From Microbacterium sp. AB (GTDB taxonomy: Bacteria; Actinomycetota; Actinomycetes; Actinomycetales; Microbacteriaceae): 64,000 nucleotides of DNA. The stretch spans positions 806,001-870,000 of the forward strand of contig NZ_CP118157.1 in the NCBI RefSeq assembly GCF_032878875.1, given 5' to 3'. Shown piece after piece: positions 16,241 to 23,838 of this stretch (positions within the stretch are counted from its first letter, which is position 1; every line of letters starts with the position of its first letter). The translations under genes were made by a program, and so were the position numbers. The notes beneath the pieces are model-generated. The model had not been told where the DNA came from and ran no database searches. It saw only the letters and a program-made list of their open reading frames with translations.

Positions 16241-16764
16241 GCGATCTTCGCATCGTGCCCGTCGACCTCAAGCACGCGCAGGAGTTCGTCGACGCCCACC
16301 ATCGGCACCACGCCGCGCCGGTTGGGCACAAGTTCTCTGTCGGCGTCGCGAAGGGTGAGCGTCTCGTCGGGGTGGCGATCGTGGGGCGTCCAGTGTCTCG
16401 GGTGATCCAGTCCGAGGGCCGCACGCTCGAGGTCATCCGTTCCGCGACGGACGGCACCCGGAACGCGAACAGCATGCTCTACGGCGCCTGCAAGCGGGCG
16501 ACGTTCGCGCTCGGCTACGACCGGCTCATCACCTACACGCAGGACGGGGAGACCGGCGCGAGCCTGCGTGCCGCCGGGTATCGGGTGCTCGCGCAGCGCC
16601 CGTCCCGGCCCGGGTGGAGCACGCCGTCACGTCCGCGGAAAAACCGCGCGGACCACGTCGCCCGCACGCTCTGGGAGGCGACGCCATCGGGCTCGACTGA
16701 GGTCAACCGCGGGTTGACACCGGATCGCGTACTCGGGGGAGGTGCGGCGGATGCCCAAGCATGA
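16237..16764 (+). CDS. XF1762-like phage protein (acetyltransferase-like fold)
   Basis: 175 residues. The segments LKHAQEFVDAHHRHHAAPVGHKFSVGV, LVGVAIVGRPVSR and SMLYGACKRATFALGYDRLITYT match a protein family common in phages and prophages (XF1762) with GNAT-like features; its activity is unknown. ATGA overlap with the cytosine methylase; its 3' end overlaps the next gene by 14 nt. Association with DNA methylases might point to a nucleotide or DNA modification role, which is inference. Confidence 0.65.
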   Translation: MSDLRIVPVDLKHAQEFVDAHHRHHAAPVGHKFSVGVAKGERLVGVAIVGRPVSRVIQSEGRTLEVIRSATDGTRNANSMLYGACKRATFALGYDRLITYTQDGETGASLRAAGYRVLAQRPSRPGWSTPSRPRKNRADHVARTLWEATPSGSTEVNRGLTPDRVLGGGAADAQA

Positions 16765-17002
16765 CGTTGAGACCGCGAAATGGCTCGGATTCGTGCGCCG
16801 TGTAATCCGGTCCGCGTCGAAGCGTGTGGCCGACGCGGACGAGATCGAGCTCGGCATGCTCATCGCCATCCGGGCCGACCTTGACGCCGCGATCGCCGCC
16901 GCCGTGAAGGGGCAGCGGGAGCGGGGTGTGACGTGGGCGGGCATCGCCGCAGCGACCGGCACGACCCGGCAAGCCGCACACAAACGGTGGGGCCGGTCAT
17001 GA
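16751..17002 (+). CDS. Small HTH protein
   Basis: 83 residues ending in a clear helix-turn-helix (VTWAGIAAATGTTRQAAHKRWG), preceded by a helix-rich acidic region. The ATG at 16751 follows GGAGG by 9 nt; a GTG at 16742 is an alternative. Probably DNA-binding. Confidence 0.62.
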   Translation: MPKHDVETAKWLGFVRRVIRSASKRVADADEIELGMLIAIRADLDAAIAAAVKGQRERGVTWAGIAAATGTTRQAAHKRWGRS

Positions 17003-17304
17003 CCGGCAGCCCGTTCGTCCGTGACGCCCTCGACCGGCGTGCGCAGATCCGCGCCGAGTACGAGGACGTCCTCTGGGCCGCATACGAGGCCGCAGAGACC
17101 GCGTGCAACGGGGCGCTCCTCAACCGGGCCGGGAAGACCGCCGGCATCGACCCCGTCCGCCTGTTCCGCAGCAACCAGACCTACGCGAACGCGTACGCCT
17201 CCGAGGAGCTCCTCGAACACTGGGCCACCCACCCGCGACCCACGTTCGCCCGCTACGAGCAGCAACGCCACGACGCCGACACCAGGGAGGGATGGGCAGC
17301 ATGA
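16999..17304 (+). CDS. Uncharacterised early protein
   Basis: 101 helical residues, not recognised. The order of segments (WAAYEAAETACNGALLNRAGKTAGIDPVRLF) hints at a small helix-turn-helix. ATGA-type overlaps with both neighbours. Confidence 0.58.
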   Translation: MTGSPFVRDALDRRAQIRAEYEDVLWAAYEAAETACNGALLNRAGKTAGIDPVRLFRSNQTYANAYASEELLEHWATHPRPTFARYEQQRHDADTREGWAA

Positions 17305-17627
17305 CCCCCACCGACACCTACACCGAGACACCCCTCCTCACACCGAACCGGGCACGGACCGGCGTGCGCTCGCCGCGGCCGACGCCGGGGCAGCTGCTCG
17401 ATTTCGAGCGGGAGCACCGGGAGCAGTCGGGGTGGAAGGACGAGGCCATCCGCGCCGAGCTCGGCATCGCGCCGGCCTGGTATCACGCGCTCCTCGGTCG
17501 CGCTTGGCGCTCCCCGGAGGGCCAGGCGCACGACCCGATCCTCTGCCGTCTCCTCGCCGACCAGTACGACCGATTCGTCGCCGCACGCCGCGGTGCCGCC
17601 CACCTGACCCAAGGACCCCACGTATGA
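17301..17627 (+). CDS. DUF3263-like small DNA-binding protein
   Basis: 108 residues. The core DFEREHREQSGWKDEAIRAELGIAPAWYHALLGRA, followed by AHDPILCRLLADQYDRF, has the DUF3263 pattern (aromatic-rich HTH). A host copy of the same family lies at 52929-53180 in this window. Likely a small DNA-binding protein. ATGA overlaps at both ends. Confidence 0.65.
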   Translation: MTPTDTYTETPLLTPNRARTGVRSPRPTPGQLLDFEREHREQSGWKDEAIRAELGIAPAWYHALLGRAWRSPEGQAHDPILCRLLADQYDRFVAARRGAAHLTQGPHV

Positions 17628-17827
17628 GCCTTCTCCTCGAGACCCCACGTCCCCGCCCTGTCGTCGCCCGCTGGACGGTGGGCGACGTCGTCACCATCGG
17701 CAACGTCCGCTGGCTCATCCGATGGGCCGCAGGCGACGTCGTGATCCTCGCGTCCACGAACCGCTCGAACGGGGCATGCGTGTGGGAGACGACCCGCGAC
17801 CGCCTGCCCACGAAGGGAACACGATGA
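17624..17827 (+). CDS. Small early protein
   Basis: 67 residues, beta-rich (VVARWTVGDVVTIGNVRWLIRW), resembling small SH3-like barrels seen in phage early regions. No family recognised. Starts within the previous stop and ends in the next start. Confidence 0.5.
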   Translation: MSLLLETPRPRPVVARWTVGDVVTIGNVRWLIRWAAGDVVILASTNRSNGACVWETTRDRLPTKGTR

Positions 17828-18198
17828 GCGCCCCCGACAACCACTCCGATGACCGTCCCACCTGGGCGGAGGTGAACTGGTGGCTCGCCGCGGAGCGTGC
17901 CCGCAAGACCGCCGTCCGCCTCGAGCAGGAGCTCGCCGTCGCCGAGACGCGCGCGGAGACCGCCGAGCGTGCCCTCGCTGGCATGCGTCCTGATGGCGAG
18001 CAGGCCCCGCCGCAGTTGACGGACGAGGAAGCACGCCGGGCGGCGCTGCGCATGATCGGCATCGACCCCGACCCGTACCACCCTCACCGTGCGACCGATC
18101 ACGTCGCCTCGAACGACTCGACCGGATACGACTGGGCTCCCGAACCCCGCTCCTGGTGGCGACGCTTCCTCATCTGGCTCGGACTGGCGGACGACTGA
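17824..18198 (+). CDS. Small coiled-coil protein with a C-terminal hydrophobic helix
   Basis: 124 residues. Residues about 18-55 form a coiled coil (AERARKTAVRLEQELAVAET), and the C-terminus is a short amphipathic or hydrophobic segment (SWWRRFLIWLGLADD) that could attach to the membrane. Function unknown. Confidence 0.55.
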   Translation: MSAPDNHSDDRPTWAEVNWWLAAERARKTAVRLEQELAVAETRAETAERALAGMRPDGEQAPPQLTDEEARRAALRMIGIDPDPYHPHRATDHVASNDSTGYDWAPEPRSWWRRFLIWLGLADD

Positions 18199-18515
18199 TG
18201 CGCGCCGACAAGCGCCGAGCCGGCCGCGCCATCCGCAAGCGCCGCCGGCAGGAACGCCTCATCACCGGGATCGCGCTCGACGCGGGGATCGAGCTCATGC
18301 CGTGGCAGCTGGCCTGGGCGACGATCGCGCTGAGCGGCACCGAGGTATACGTCGGCCGCGGCGTGTACGTCTCGCCAGGCGGACACCGTTCTGGCAAGGC
18401 CGCGGTCGTTCGCCTTGCTCGAGGCGCCCGGCCCACCATCGTCCTCCAAGACGAGGCCGTCAACCTGTCCAGCTCCGACCGCACCCGCATCGCCAACGCC
18501 CTGGGGTGGTCATGA
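18198..18515 (+). CDS. Small protein with basic N-terminal motif shared with 20669-20953
   Basis: 105 residues. The first 20 (MRADKRRAGRAIRKRRRQER) closely match the start of the protein at 20669-20953, while the rest differ. The remainder has one hydrophobic stretch (LAWATIALSGTEVYVG) and beta-like segments. The basic motif may bind nucleic acid. ATGA overlaps with both neighbours. Confidence 0.55.
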   Translation: MRADKRRAGRAIRKRRRQERLITGIALDAGIELMPWQLAWATIALSGTEVYVGRGVYVSPGGHRSGKAAVVRLARGARPTIVLQDEAVNLSSSDRTRIANALGWS

Positions 18516-19513
18516 CCACCACCGCGACCCGTCCGCTACTCCGCAGCCCGCGAGGCCGCCGCCTGAACCCGGCGACGGGGAAGGTGCACATCCCCGAGCT
18601 GGCGAAGTTCTACGTCGTCTACTTCCCCGACACGATGACCCTCAAAGTCGGCCGTGCCTGGCGAGAGAGCCGCCTGAACGACTACGAAGCCGCCGGCGCA
18701 CGCATCGAGTGGTACTGGGAGAACACCCCCGCCTCGTGGGAAGCCGGCGCCCTCGCGACCCTGCACGAATGGTTCGACCCCGCCTTCACCTCCCGCGACG
18801 CCGCAGCCCACGTGCTCCCACACGAAGGCAAGGGGTGGACAGAGTGCTTCCTCGTCGCCCCCGAAGCAGTCGAGATCGCCGTCGACATGATCATCCACGA
18901 AGGAATCACCCGATATGAACCAGGACCCACCCCTGCAACTCTCGCCCGACGAGCTGACTGCCGAGCTGACCGACGAGGACATGAACATGCTGCCGGTGAC
19001 GGCGCGGTTCCTGTCGCTCGTGCTGCGCTCGCGGCTGGGGGCGTCGTCGAGCGCGCGTCTGAACCTCCCGCTGATCAAGGGGCAGTTCTTCCCGCTCGAC
19101 ACGACGGTGACGTCGGAGAGCCTGTCGATGGACGTTCTCGAGCTCGAAGCGGCGGCGATCCTGCGCACATGGGTCGACGATCGCGGCCTCGAACGGTACG
19201 CCTTCGAGCGCTTCACGGCCCCTCCTCACGAGGGCGTGGGGCACCCGCCAACGCCCGATCACAGCGAATTCATAGCATCGGTAGGGAGAGAGAAGAGAGA
19301 GCGCGAGCGCGCGAGAGAGGGCGCGAGCGCGCGAGAGGCCCCGCCCTCGGCCCGCCGGGACACTCTGCGCCCACCGCCCCCACGCTTCTGCTCAGACCAC
19401 CTCCCGGACGGATCAGACGGGGAGCCCTGCGTGAAGTGTCAGGACCGCCGCATGGAGTTCATGGCTTGGAACTACGAACGCACCCACCCCGCCGGAACGG
19501 AGTCGACCGATGA
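18512..19513 (+). CDS. GIY-YIG/T5orf172-like protein whose frame runs far into the next gene
   Basis: The first ~135 codons read like a compact domain: AKFYVVYFPDTMTLKVGRAWRE, IEWYWENTPASWEAGALATLHEWF, and GWTECFLVAPEAVEIAVDMII. This order resembles the GIY-YIG-superfamily T5orf172 domain (tyrosine pair, Arg, Glu), though the exact motif is diverged. After about codon 135 the frame stays open to 19513 but turns Arg/Gly/Ala-rich and shadow-like, overlapping 18915-19520 out of frame by 599 nt. Every neighbouring junction uses a tight ATGA overlap; here the equivalent TGA (18916-18918) is in the -1 frame. The real product may end near 18915. Confidence 0.5.
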   Translation: MTTTATRPLLRSPRGRRLNPATGKVHIPELAKFYVVYFPDTMTLKVGRAWRESRLNDYEAAGARIEWYWENTPASWEAGALATLHEWFDPAFTSRDAAAHVLPHEGKGWTECFLVAPEAVEIAVDMIIHEGITRYEPGPTPATLARRADCRADRRGHEHAAGDGAVPVARAALAAGGVVERASEPPADQGAVLPARHDGDVGEPVDGRSRARSGGDPAHMGRRSRPRTVRLRALHGPSSRGRGAPANARSQRIHSIGREREERARARERGRERARGPALGPPGHSAPTAPTLLLRPPPGRIRRGALREVSGPPHGVHGLELRTHPPRRNGVDR

Positions 19514-19520
19514 CGAGTGA
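18915..19520 (+). CDS. Uncharacterised phage protein, possible zinc knuckle at the C-terminus
   Basis: 201 residues. The N-terminal ~105 form a folded, helix-rich region (MNMLPVTARFLSLVLRSRL, ELEAAAILRTWVDDRG) that could be a winged helix. A low-complexity Arg/Glu/Ala linker at 122-145 is encoded by a GC-rich tandem repeat. The C-terminus has FCSDH and PCVKCQDRR, a possible C-H-C-C zinc site. A replication or regulatory role is possible but not shown. It ends 11 nt inside the next gene. Confidence 0.58.
   Translation: MNQDPPLQLSPDELTAELTDEDMNMLPVTARFLSLVLRSRLGASSSARLNLPLIKGQFFPLDTTVTSESLSMDVLELEAAAILRTWVDDRGLERYAFERFTAPPHEGVGHPPTPDHSEFIASVGREKRERERAREGASAREAPPSARRDTLRPPPPRFCSDHLPDGSDGEPCVKCQDRRMEFMAWNYERTHPAGTESTDDE
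19301..19340 (+). repeat. 20-bp tandem duplication in a coding linker
   Basis: Two adjacent 20-nt units (19301-19320, 19321-19340) share their first 17 bases, GCGCGAGCGCGCGAGAG, inside a purine-rich run that starts at about 19281. The repeat encodes the Arg/Glu/Ala-rich linker of the surrounding gene. Slippage-prone. Confidence 0.8.
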
Positions 19521-20445
19521 ACGCTACTGCGCCCGAGGGTGCACGATCCGTGGCGAGCACTTCGCCGCGTGCCCCGACTACGGCAACGCCGACGGCACGT
19601 GCAGGGGCTGCGTCCCCGTCGAGGCGCGTGACGGAGCGCTCATCTGTGAGCGCTGCTATCGGGCGATCCGGGGGTGTCTTGAGGATGCGGCGGATGTCGT
19701 CGGGCATCTGCGTTCGATCGCGGACCCGACTCGGTCGTCGTGGAACTTCGACCGTCTCGTGCTGTCGGGTCGGATCGAGCTTCCCGCTCCGGTGCAGGCG
19801 TCGATCATCGACGCCTCCGACGACATCGTGAAGGCGCTTCGTGCGTGGGCGCTGTACGTGCAGTTCGGGTATGGGCACCCGTGGCGGGCTCAGGGCCTCG
19901 AGGCGGGCGCCGACGCCGCGTCGTCGCATGAGGACGCTGCCGCCTGCGCCGACCTCATCCTCACCGACCTCGACCGGATCGCGAACAACCACGACGCCGC
20001 CCTCGGCCTCCACGCCGACATCGCCGCCCGCACGCCGGGGGACCCGGACCGGTGGACCGTCGCCGACGCCCTCGCCCGGTTCCCGCTCGACGACCAGCCC
20101 CGCACCGCGGAGCAGCCGTGCCCGGAGTGCGCACGTCTGACCGTGCACGTCCAGCCGCCCCGCCGCGGCGGGAACGACACCCGGTACCTGTGCCGGTCAT
20201 GCGGATGGGTCGCGAACAGCGCCGACGACGGAGGCCTGTGGGCGCACGTGTTCCGCGACGAAATCGAACGCGAAGAACCCACCCCCCACGACCCCGGATG
20301 GCTCACCCTCGCCGACGCCGCCCGCCTCGCACACCGCACCCCCGCCACCATCCGGCACTGGGCAGACAAGGGCATCGTCACCAAACGCGACGGCCGTTAC
20401 CGGCGCGACGACATCACCACCCACCTCGAAGGAACAGCCGCATGA
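19510..20445 (+). CDS. Multi-zinc-ribbon protein with C-terminal HTH
   Basis: 311 residues. The N-terminus has a Cys cluster (CARGCTIRGEHFAACP, then CRGC and CERC), the middle is helical, residues about 205-235 form a zinc ribbon (CPECARL... YLCRSCGW), and the last 50 residues are a MerR/excisionase-like HTH (LTLADAARLAHRTPATIRHWADKG). A nucleic-acid-binding regulator. It overlaps the following HTH gene by an ATGA junction. Confidence 0.65.
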   Translation: MTSERYCARGCTIRGEHFAACPDYGNADGTCRGCVPVEARDGALICERCYRAIRGCLEDAADVVGHLRSIADPTRSSWNFDRLVLSGRIELPAPVQASIIDASDDIVKALRAWALYVQFGYGHPWRAQGLEAGADAASSHEDAAACADLILTDLDRIANNHDAALGLHADIAARTPGDPDRWTVADALARFPLDDQPRTAEQPCPECARLTVHVQPPRRGGNDTRYLCRSCGWVANSADDGGLWAHVFRDEIEREEPTPHDPGWLTLADAARLAHRTPATIRHWADKGIVTKRDGRYRRDDITTHLEGTAA

Positions 20446-20672
20446 CCGCCCGTTGGCTCACCCTCACCCAAGCCGCGGAAGCCGCCGGCCGCACAGAACG
20501 CACCATCCGCACCTGGATCGACGAAGGACTCCTCCACCCCGCCGACACCGAACCCACCCACGACCGCCGAACCGCCGCACTCGCTGCGGAGCGAGGCCTC
20601 TACCGGGAGGACCTGGTCGTCGCGGCCAGGAAGAGCAAGCGCCCTGGGCGCCCGAGGAAGGACAGGACATGA
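20442..20672 (+). CDS. Small HTH protein, MerR/excisionase-like
   Basis: 76 residues: LTLTQAAEAAGRTERTIRTWIDEGLL is a typical HTH, followed by a wing and a basic tail (RKSKRPGRPRKDRT). It resembles the C-terminal domain of the preceding gene, so the pair may have arisen by duplication. Confidence 0.65.
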   Translation: MTARWLTLTQAAEAAGRTERTIRTWIDEGLLHPADTEPTHDRRTAALAAERGLYREDLVVAARKSKRPGRPRKDRT

Positions 20673-20953
20673 AGGCAGAGAGACGTCGCGCGGGTCGCGC
20701 GATCCGGAAGCAGCAACGACAGCAGCGGGAGATGCTCGCGCAGCTGCAGCACATCGACCTGGCGAGCATCGGACGGCTCTGGGTCGACGCGATCGCCGAG
20801 TTCGCTCGCGGGTTCGCGCTCTTCGCGGGCGCCGTCGTCCACGCGTCCGGTGTGGTCGTCGACGCCTACATCGCCGCCGTCACCGAGCAGCGGCTGACCC
20901 ACCGAGCGCTCACAACTGGCCACGAAAGCCGCACAGATGAGGACAAGTCATGA
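20669..20953 (+). CDS. Small protein with basic N-terminus and hydrophobic middle
   Basis: 94 residues. MKAERRRAGRAIRKQQRQQR matches the N-terminus of the protein at 18198-18515. It is followed by helices with a hydrophobic face (FARGFALFAGAVVHASGVVVDAYIAAV) that might associate with the membrane. Function unknown. Confidence 0.55.
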   Translation: MKAERRRAGRAIRKQQRQQREMLAQLQHIDLASIGRLWVDAIAEFARGFALFAGAVVHASGVVVDAYIAAVTEQRLTHRALTTGHESRTDEDKS

Positions 20954-21423
20954 CCGAGCACGAGAGCGTCGAGGCTGAGGCCCGCGCCGAGGCGCAGAAC
21001 TATCGCCCGGGGTGGGCGGACAGCCCGCACGACCGGGACTACTGGGAGGCCGAAGCGTTCATCGACGGCTACATCGCCGGGGCATCTCGTCAGGCTCCCG
21101 CCTTGGATGAGCGTGCGCTCGGGGACGTGATCGAGGAGGCGTTGCACGACGCCGCGATGGTGGAAACCCGGGGCTTCCCGAGCGGTGAGCCCGAGGAGTG
21201 GGTCAGCGAGCCGATGGGGCTGTTGGTCGGCACGATCACGAAGGCGATCCTCGCGGCGGTCGGTGCGCCCACGGCTCCCGCCACACGGGAGGCGGTGGCC
21301 GAGGAGATCTCGGGCATCGTCGTCGGGACCGGGTACTACTCGACGACGATTGGGATCGACGCGGCACGAGAATCCGCCGACGCCCTCCTCGCCCGCTTCG
21401 AGATCCGAGAGCGGACCGAGTGA
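20950..21423 (+). CDS. Uncharacterised acidic early protein
   Basis: 157 residues, helix-rich and acidic, not recognised. The N-terminal segment (RPGWADSPHDRDYWEAEAFIDGYIAG) and later REAVAEEISGIV look like small phage proteins that sense or bind host factors, but nothing specific can be assigned. ATGA overlaps both sides. Confidence 0.55.
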   Translation: MTEHESVEAEARAEAQNYRPGWADSPHDRDYWEAEAFIDGYIAGASRQAPALDERALGDVIEEALHDAAMVETRGFPSGEPEEWVSEPMGLLVGTITKAILAAVGAPTAPATREAVAEEISGIVVGTGYYSTTIGIDAARESADALLARFEIRERTE

Positions 21424-21578
21424 TGCCCCGCTGTGATGCGTGGATGCGCGACCGTGCCCGGTGCGAGCTTCCTTCGCCCCATCCGAGGCAGAGGCGCGAG
21501 GCCCACATGGGCACCGGCTGGATCCGCTGGGGCACCGTCCCTGCACTCACCGAGAAGACCACCCAGGAGGGATCATGA
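21423..21578 (+). CDS. 51-residue microprotein
   Basis: ATG at 21423 overlaps the previous stop, and the product (two Cys, several Arg, ending TTQEGS) carries a AGGAGG Shine-Dalgarno for the following gene within its last codons. No function recognised; it may mainly support coupling. Confidence 0.42.
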   Translation: MPRCDAWMRDRARCELPSPHPRQRREAHMGTGWIRWGTVPALTEKTTQEGS

Positions 21579-21877
21579 CCGACACCGAGCCGTACACGCC
21601 GAGTGTGGCGGAGATGCGTGAGTACGTCGAGACGGGCGGTGAGCCTCGCCCGTGGGTAGAGGTCGACCAAGCCGAGGAGGCACGCGAGAGGTTCCGGGCT
21701 GAGGCGTTTGACCGAATGGTCGAGGCCGTTCGCCAGGAGGAGCGCGAGAAGGCGGCGCGGATCGCGGACGGCCTAACCGAGCCCGGCCGGGTCACGTCCT
21801 TCACCGCTGCCGCCCGCGACGACACCGCACGTCGGATCGCCGCCCGCATCAGGGCTCAGGGGGAGGGGCAGTCGTGA
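21575..21877 (+). CDS. Small helical early protein
   Basis: 100 residues dominated by a long charged helix (AEEARERFRAEAFDRMVEAVRQEEREKAARIAD), not recognised. A good Shine-Dalgarno (CAGGAGG) lies 6 nt upstream. Its stop overlaps a GTG-initiated 54-codon gene. Confidence 0.55.
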   Translation: MTDTEPYTPSVAEMREYVETGGEPRPWVEVDQAEEARERFRAEAFDRMVEAVRQEEREKAARIADGLTEPGRVTSFTAAARDDTARRIAARIRAQGEGQS

Positions 21878-22038
21878 AGATGCCCCAGCGCGAGGCGGAG
21901 CGCTTCATCTCCGATCTGCAAGACCACATCGAGTCCGTCACGACCTTCTACGTCTCCCAGGACGAACTGCGTGACATCATCCGCGGGCTGCGAGCCGATG
22001 GGCACGTGGACCTGCCCGACCTGGAGAACGCATCATGA
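21874..22038 (+). CDS. 54-residue early protein starting with GTG
   Basis: The frame from the GTG overlapping the previous stop (GTGA) gives 54 residues beginning MKMPQREAERFISDLQDHIE, helical and acidic, and ends exactly at an ATGA junction with the next gene. An ATG at 21880 is an alternative. No function recognised. Confidence 0.52.
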   Translation: MKMPQREAERFISDLQDHIESVTTFYVSQDELRDIIRGLRADGHVDLPDLENAS

Positions 22039-22871
22039 CCGACATCGACAAGCTGATCGCGGATGCGCGATTCGCGCGTGGTGCGTATCCGCTTGACAGT
22101 GAGACTGTCGCGCTGATCGACCGTGCCGCCGACGCCCTCTTCGAAATGCGGGACGAGCTGGCAGAGGCGTACGCGGCGATTGCGGGATCACCCGAGAAGG
22201 CGAAGCGTCTCGCATCCCTGGTGGCATCGTCGACGCGACTCGTGCAGATCGAGCGTGACGATGCCCGGGCCGAGCGTGACCGTCTGCGCGGGATCGTGGA
22301 TCAGGTGCGCGGGATTGTCCCGAGCGGCGTCCTGAACCGGCTCGACGAGCACTCGGGGGAGCCTCTTCGGCACATCATCCGGGCGGTCCGCGCAGCGGTC
22401 GACAAGCCCGCCGATGCTCCCACGGAGGCGGCCCCGGAGTTGGAGGGTCAGACCGACGCCCCAACCGAGGTTGGAACGCCCGCCGAGCGTGACGACCCCG
22501 GCGCTCACGGCGGCCCGATCCCTCGGTACGCGATGCTCGAGGTCTGGATGGCGCTCTACGGGCACGTGACGTCTGGGGCGTTCGACACGTTCTACGACGC
22601 GCACGGTTACGCCGACACGTGGGCGACGCTGTGCTCAGCGATCCGTGTGCGTGCGGGCGAGCCGTCCCCCGTGCAGGTCACCGAGGAGATGGTCGAGCGA
22701 GGGATCACGGGCTATCTCGAAGCGGAGGCAGGAGAGGAGGGCGAGCTGGTGGATTGGCTGGGGACGGGCTCATCGTGGCCGACCACGGCGTCGAAGCGCC
22801 AGACGCTCCGCCCCTACATTCAGGCGACCCTGACCGCCGCCCTCAACCCGAGCGAGGAGAAGAGCCGATGA
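22035..22871 (+). CDS. Coiled-coil early protein
   Basis: 278 residues. Residues about 40-105 are helical with coiled-coil character (LVQIERDDARAERDRLRGIVDQVRG), followed by a Pro/Thr/Glu-rich linker repeating ADAPTE and TDAPTE, then an alpha-helical C-terminal domain (ITGYLEAEAGEEGELVDWLG). Not recognised. It is the longest of the small early genes at this end of the operon. Confidence 0.58.
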   Translation: MTDIDKLIADARFARGAYPLDSETVALIDRAADALFEMRDELAEAYAAIAGSPEKAKRLASLVASSTRLVQIERDDARAERDRLRGIVDQVRGIVPSGVLNRLDEHSGEPLRHIIRAVRAAVDKPADAPTEAAPELEGQTDAPTEVGTPAERDDPGAHGGPIPRYAMLEVWMALYGHVTSGAFDTFYDAHGYADTWATLCSAIRVRAGEPSPVQVTEEMVERGITGYLEAEAGEEGELVDWLGTGSSWPTTASKRQTLRPYIQATLTAALNPSEEKSR

Positions 22872-22996
22872 GCAGTCACGGAGCAGAGGTCGGCGTCGAC
22901 TGGGCGAATGGACTCGTGCTGCATGAGTCCGACACGGAGTGGCACCCGTGGGACCCGGCGATCTACGAGGAGAAGACCGATGAGCATCACGAGTGA
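22868..22996 (+). CDS. 42-residue acidic microprotein
   Basis: Starts at an ATGA overlap and overlaps the next gene by 17 nt. Trp/His/Asp/Glu-rich (WHPWDPAIYEEKTDEHHE). Unknown function. Confidence 0.45.
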   Translation: MSSHGAEVGVDWANGLVLHESDTEWHPWDPAIYEEKTDEHHE

Positions 22997-23354
22997 GACG
23001 TTCTACCGTGCCGAGTGTGACGCCAAGGGATGCGAGGAGACCCTTCCAAACGAAGACCACGAGGGCGCGTCGCACATGCCGCGCGAGTACGTCGTGGAGG
23101 CGCTCGCCGAGCCGCGTGGCTTCAACGACGACGAGACCTGGACCATGGTGGGGGAGCAGACCTTCTGCCACCGCCACAAGCCCGGCAACGTCGAATGCAG
23201 CGCATGTGAGGGGGTCGGCTTCCTCCGCGCCGAGCGCGAGGGGGATCGTGCGCCGGGCACGTCTCGCTACTCGTTCACCGAGTGTCCCGTCTGCGAGCAG
23301 CGCGGCTACCTCATCGGCAGCATCGCCGAGACCGGAGGGCAGAGCAATGGCTGA
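22980..23354 (+). CDS. Zinc-binding early protein with CxxCxGxG-like repeats
   Basis: 124 residues. Cysteine pairs: CDAKGCEE near residue 13, CHRH near 62, then CSACEGVGF and CPVCEQRGYL, the last two resembling DnaJ-type CxxCxGxG zinc-finger units. A small metal-binding protein, perhaps acting on protein folding or nucleic acids. It ends 8 nt inside the following gene. Confidence 0.58.
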   Translation: MSITSETFYRAECDAKGCEETLPNEDHEGASHMPREYVVEALAEPRGFNDDETWTMVGEQTFCHRHKPGNVECSACEGVGFLRAEREGDRAPGTSRYSFTECPVCEQRGYLIGSIAETGGQSNG

Positions 23355-23577
23355 GCACGGCGTCATCACGTCCGAGGCTGAGGCGGACGCGCTGCCGGTC
23401 GGTTCGATCATCCGGGACCACATGGGCGATGCTCGGCAGAAGGTGAGCGGGCGCGGGTGGGAGCAGGCCGGTGTAGCAGGCCGGTGGGGTCCGACGTGGA
23501 TCGCGTTCCCTGCGACCGTGCTCCACGTCGGGCCGACGTACGACGGTGTCGAGACCGGAGGGCAGGGCAATGGCTGA
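23347..23577 (+). CDS. Small early protein
   Basis: 76 residues, beta-rich, with VITSEAEADALPVGSIIRDHMGDARQK, a pattern I associate with small phage proteins carrying a short barrel domain. No confident family. The codons before its stop (ETGGQGNG) repeat those before the stop of the preceding gene (ETGGQSNG), suggesting duplication of the junction that holds GGAGGGC and the next ATG. Confidence 0.52.
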   Translation: MAEHGVITSEAEADALPVGSIIRDHMGDARQKVSGRGWEQAGVAGRWGPTWIAFPATVLHVGPTYDGVETGGQGNG

Positions 23578-23773
23578 GGGCGGCAAGGTCGAGATCAAGA
23601 TGCTGACCGAGCGCAAGGTACTGCCCGTCCAGTCGGGGTGGCTCGCCGACTCGGCCGATCGCGTCGAGGTGGACGTCTGTCTCGAGTGCGGTGCGGTCGT
23701 GTTCGACGTCGTCCGACACGACGAGTGGCATGAGGCCAAACGAAAACCCTTCAAATCCCGCACGGCATCGTGA
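23570..23773 (+). CDS. Small zinc-binding protein at the end of the early operon
   Basis: 67 residues with CLECG and two C-terminal His (RHDEWHE), a possible zinc site. Last gene before the 306-bp non-coding region. Its stop (23771-23773) directly abuts a TAGGCT box. Confidence 0.52.
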   Translation: MAEGGKVEIKMLTERKVLPVQSGWLADSADRVEVDVCLECGAVVFDVVRHDEWHEAKRKPFKSRTAS

Positions 23774-23838
23774 TAGGCTGAGCCTTGCGTCAGACTTGTA
23801 ACTACCGAACGCCCCGTCCAATCCGGATGGGGCGTTCG
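23750..23838 (+). promoter_or_regulatory. Candidate late promoter followed by a leader hairpin
   Basis: TTCAAA (23750-23755), 18 bp, TAGGCT (23774-23779) is a plausible promoter for the structural operon, with a start near 23786. Twenty bases later a hairpin (CGAACGCCCC at 23806-23815 with 23829-23838, extendable inwards to 14 bp) could terminate the early operon or act as an attenuator for the late one. There is no U-tract. Confidence 0.45.
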
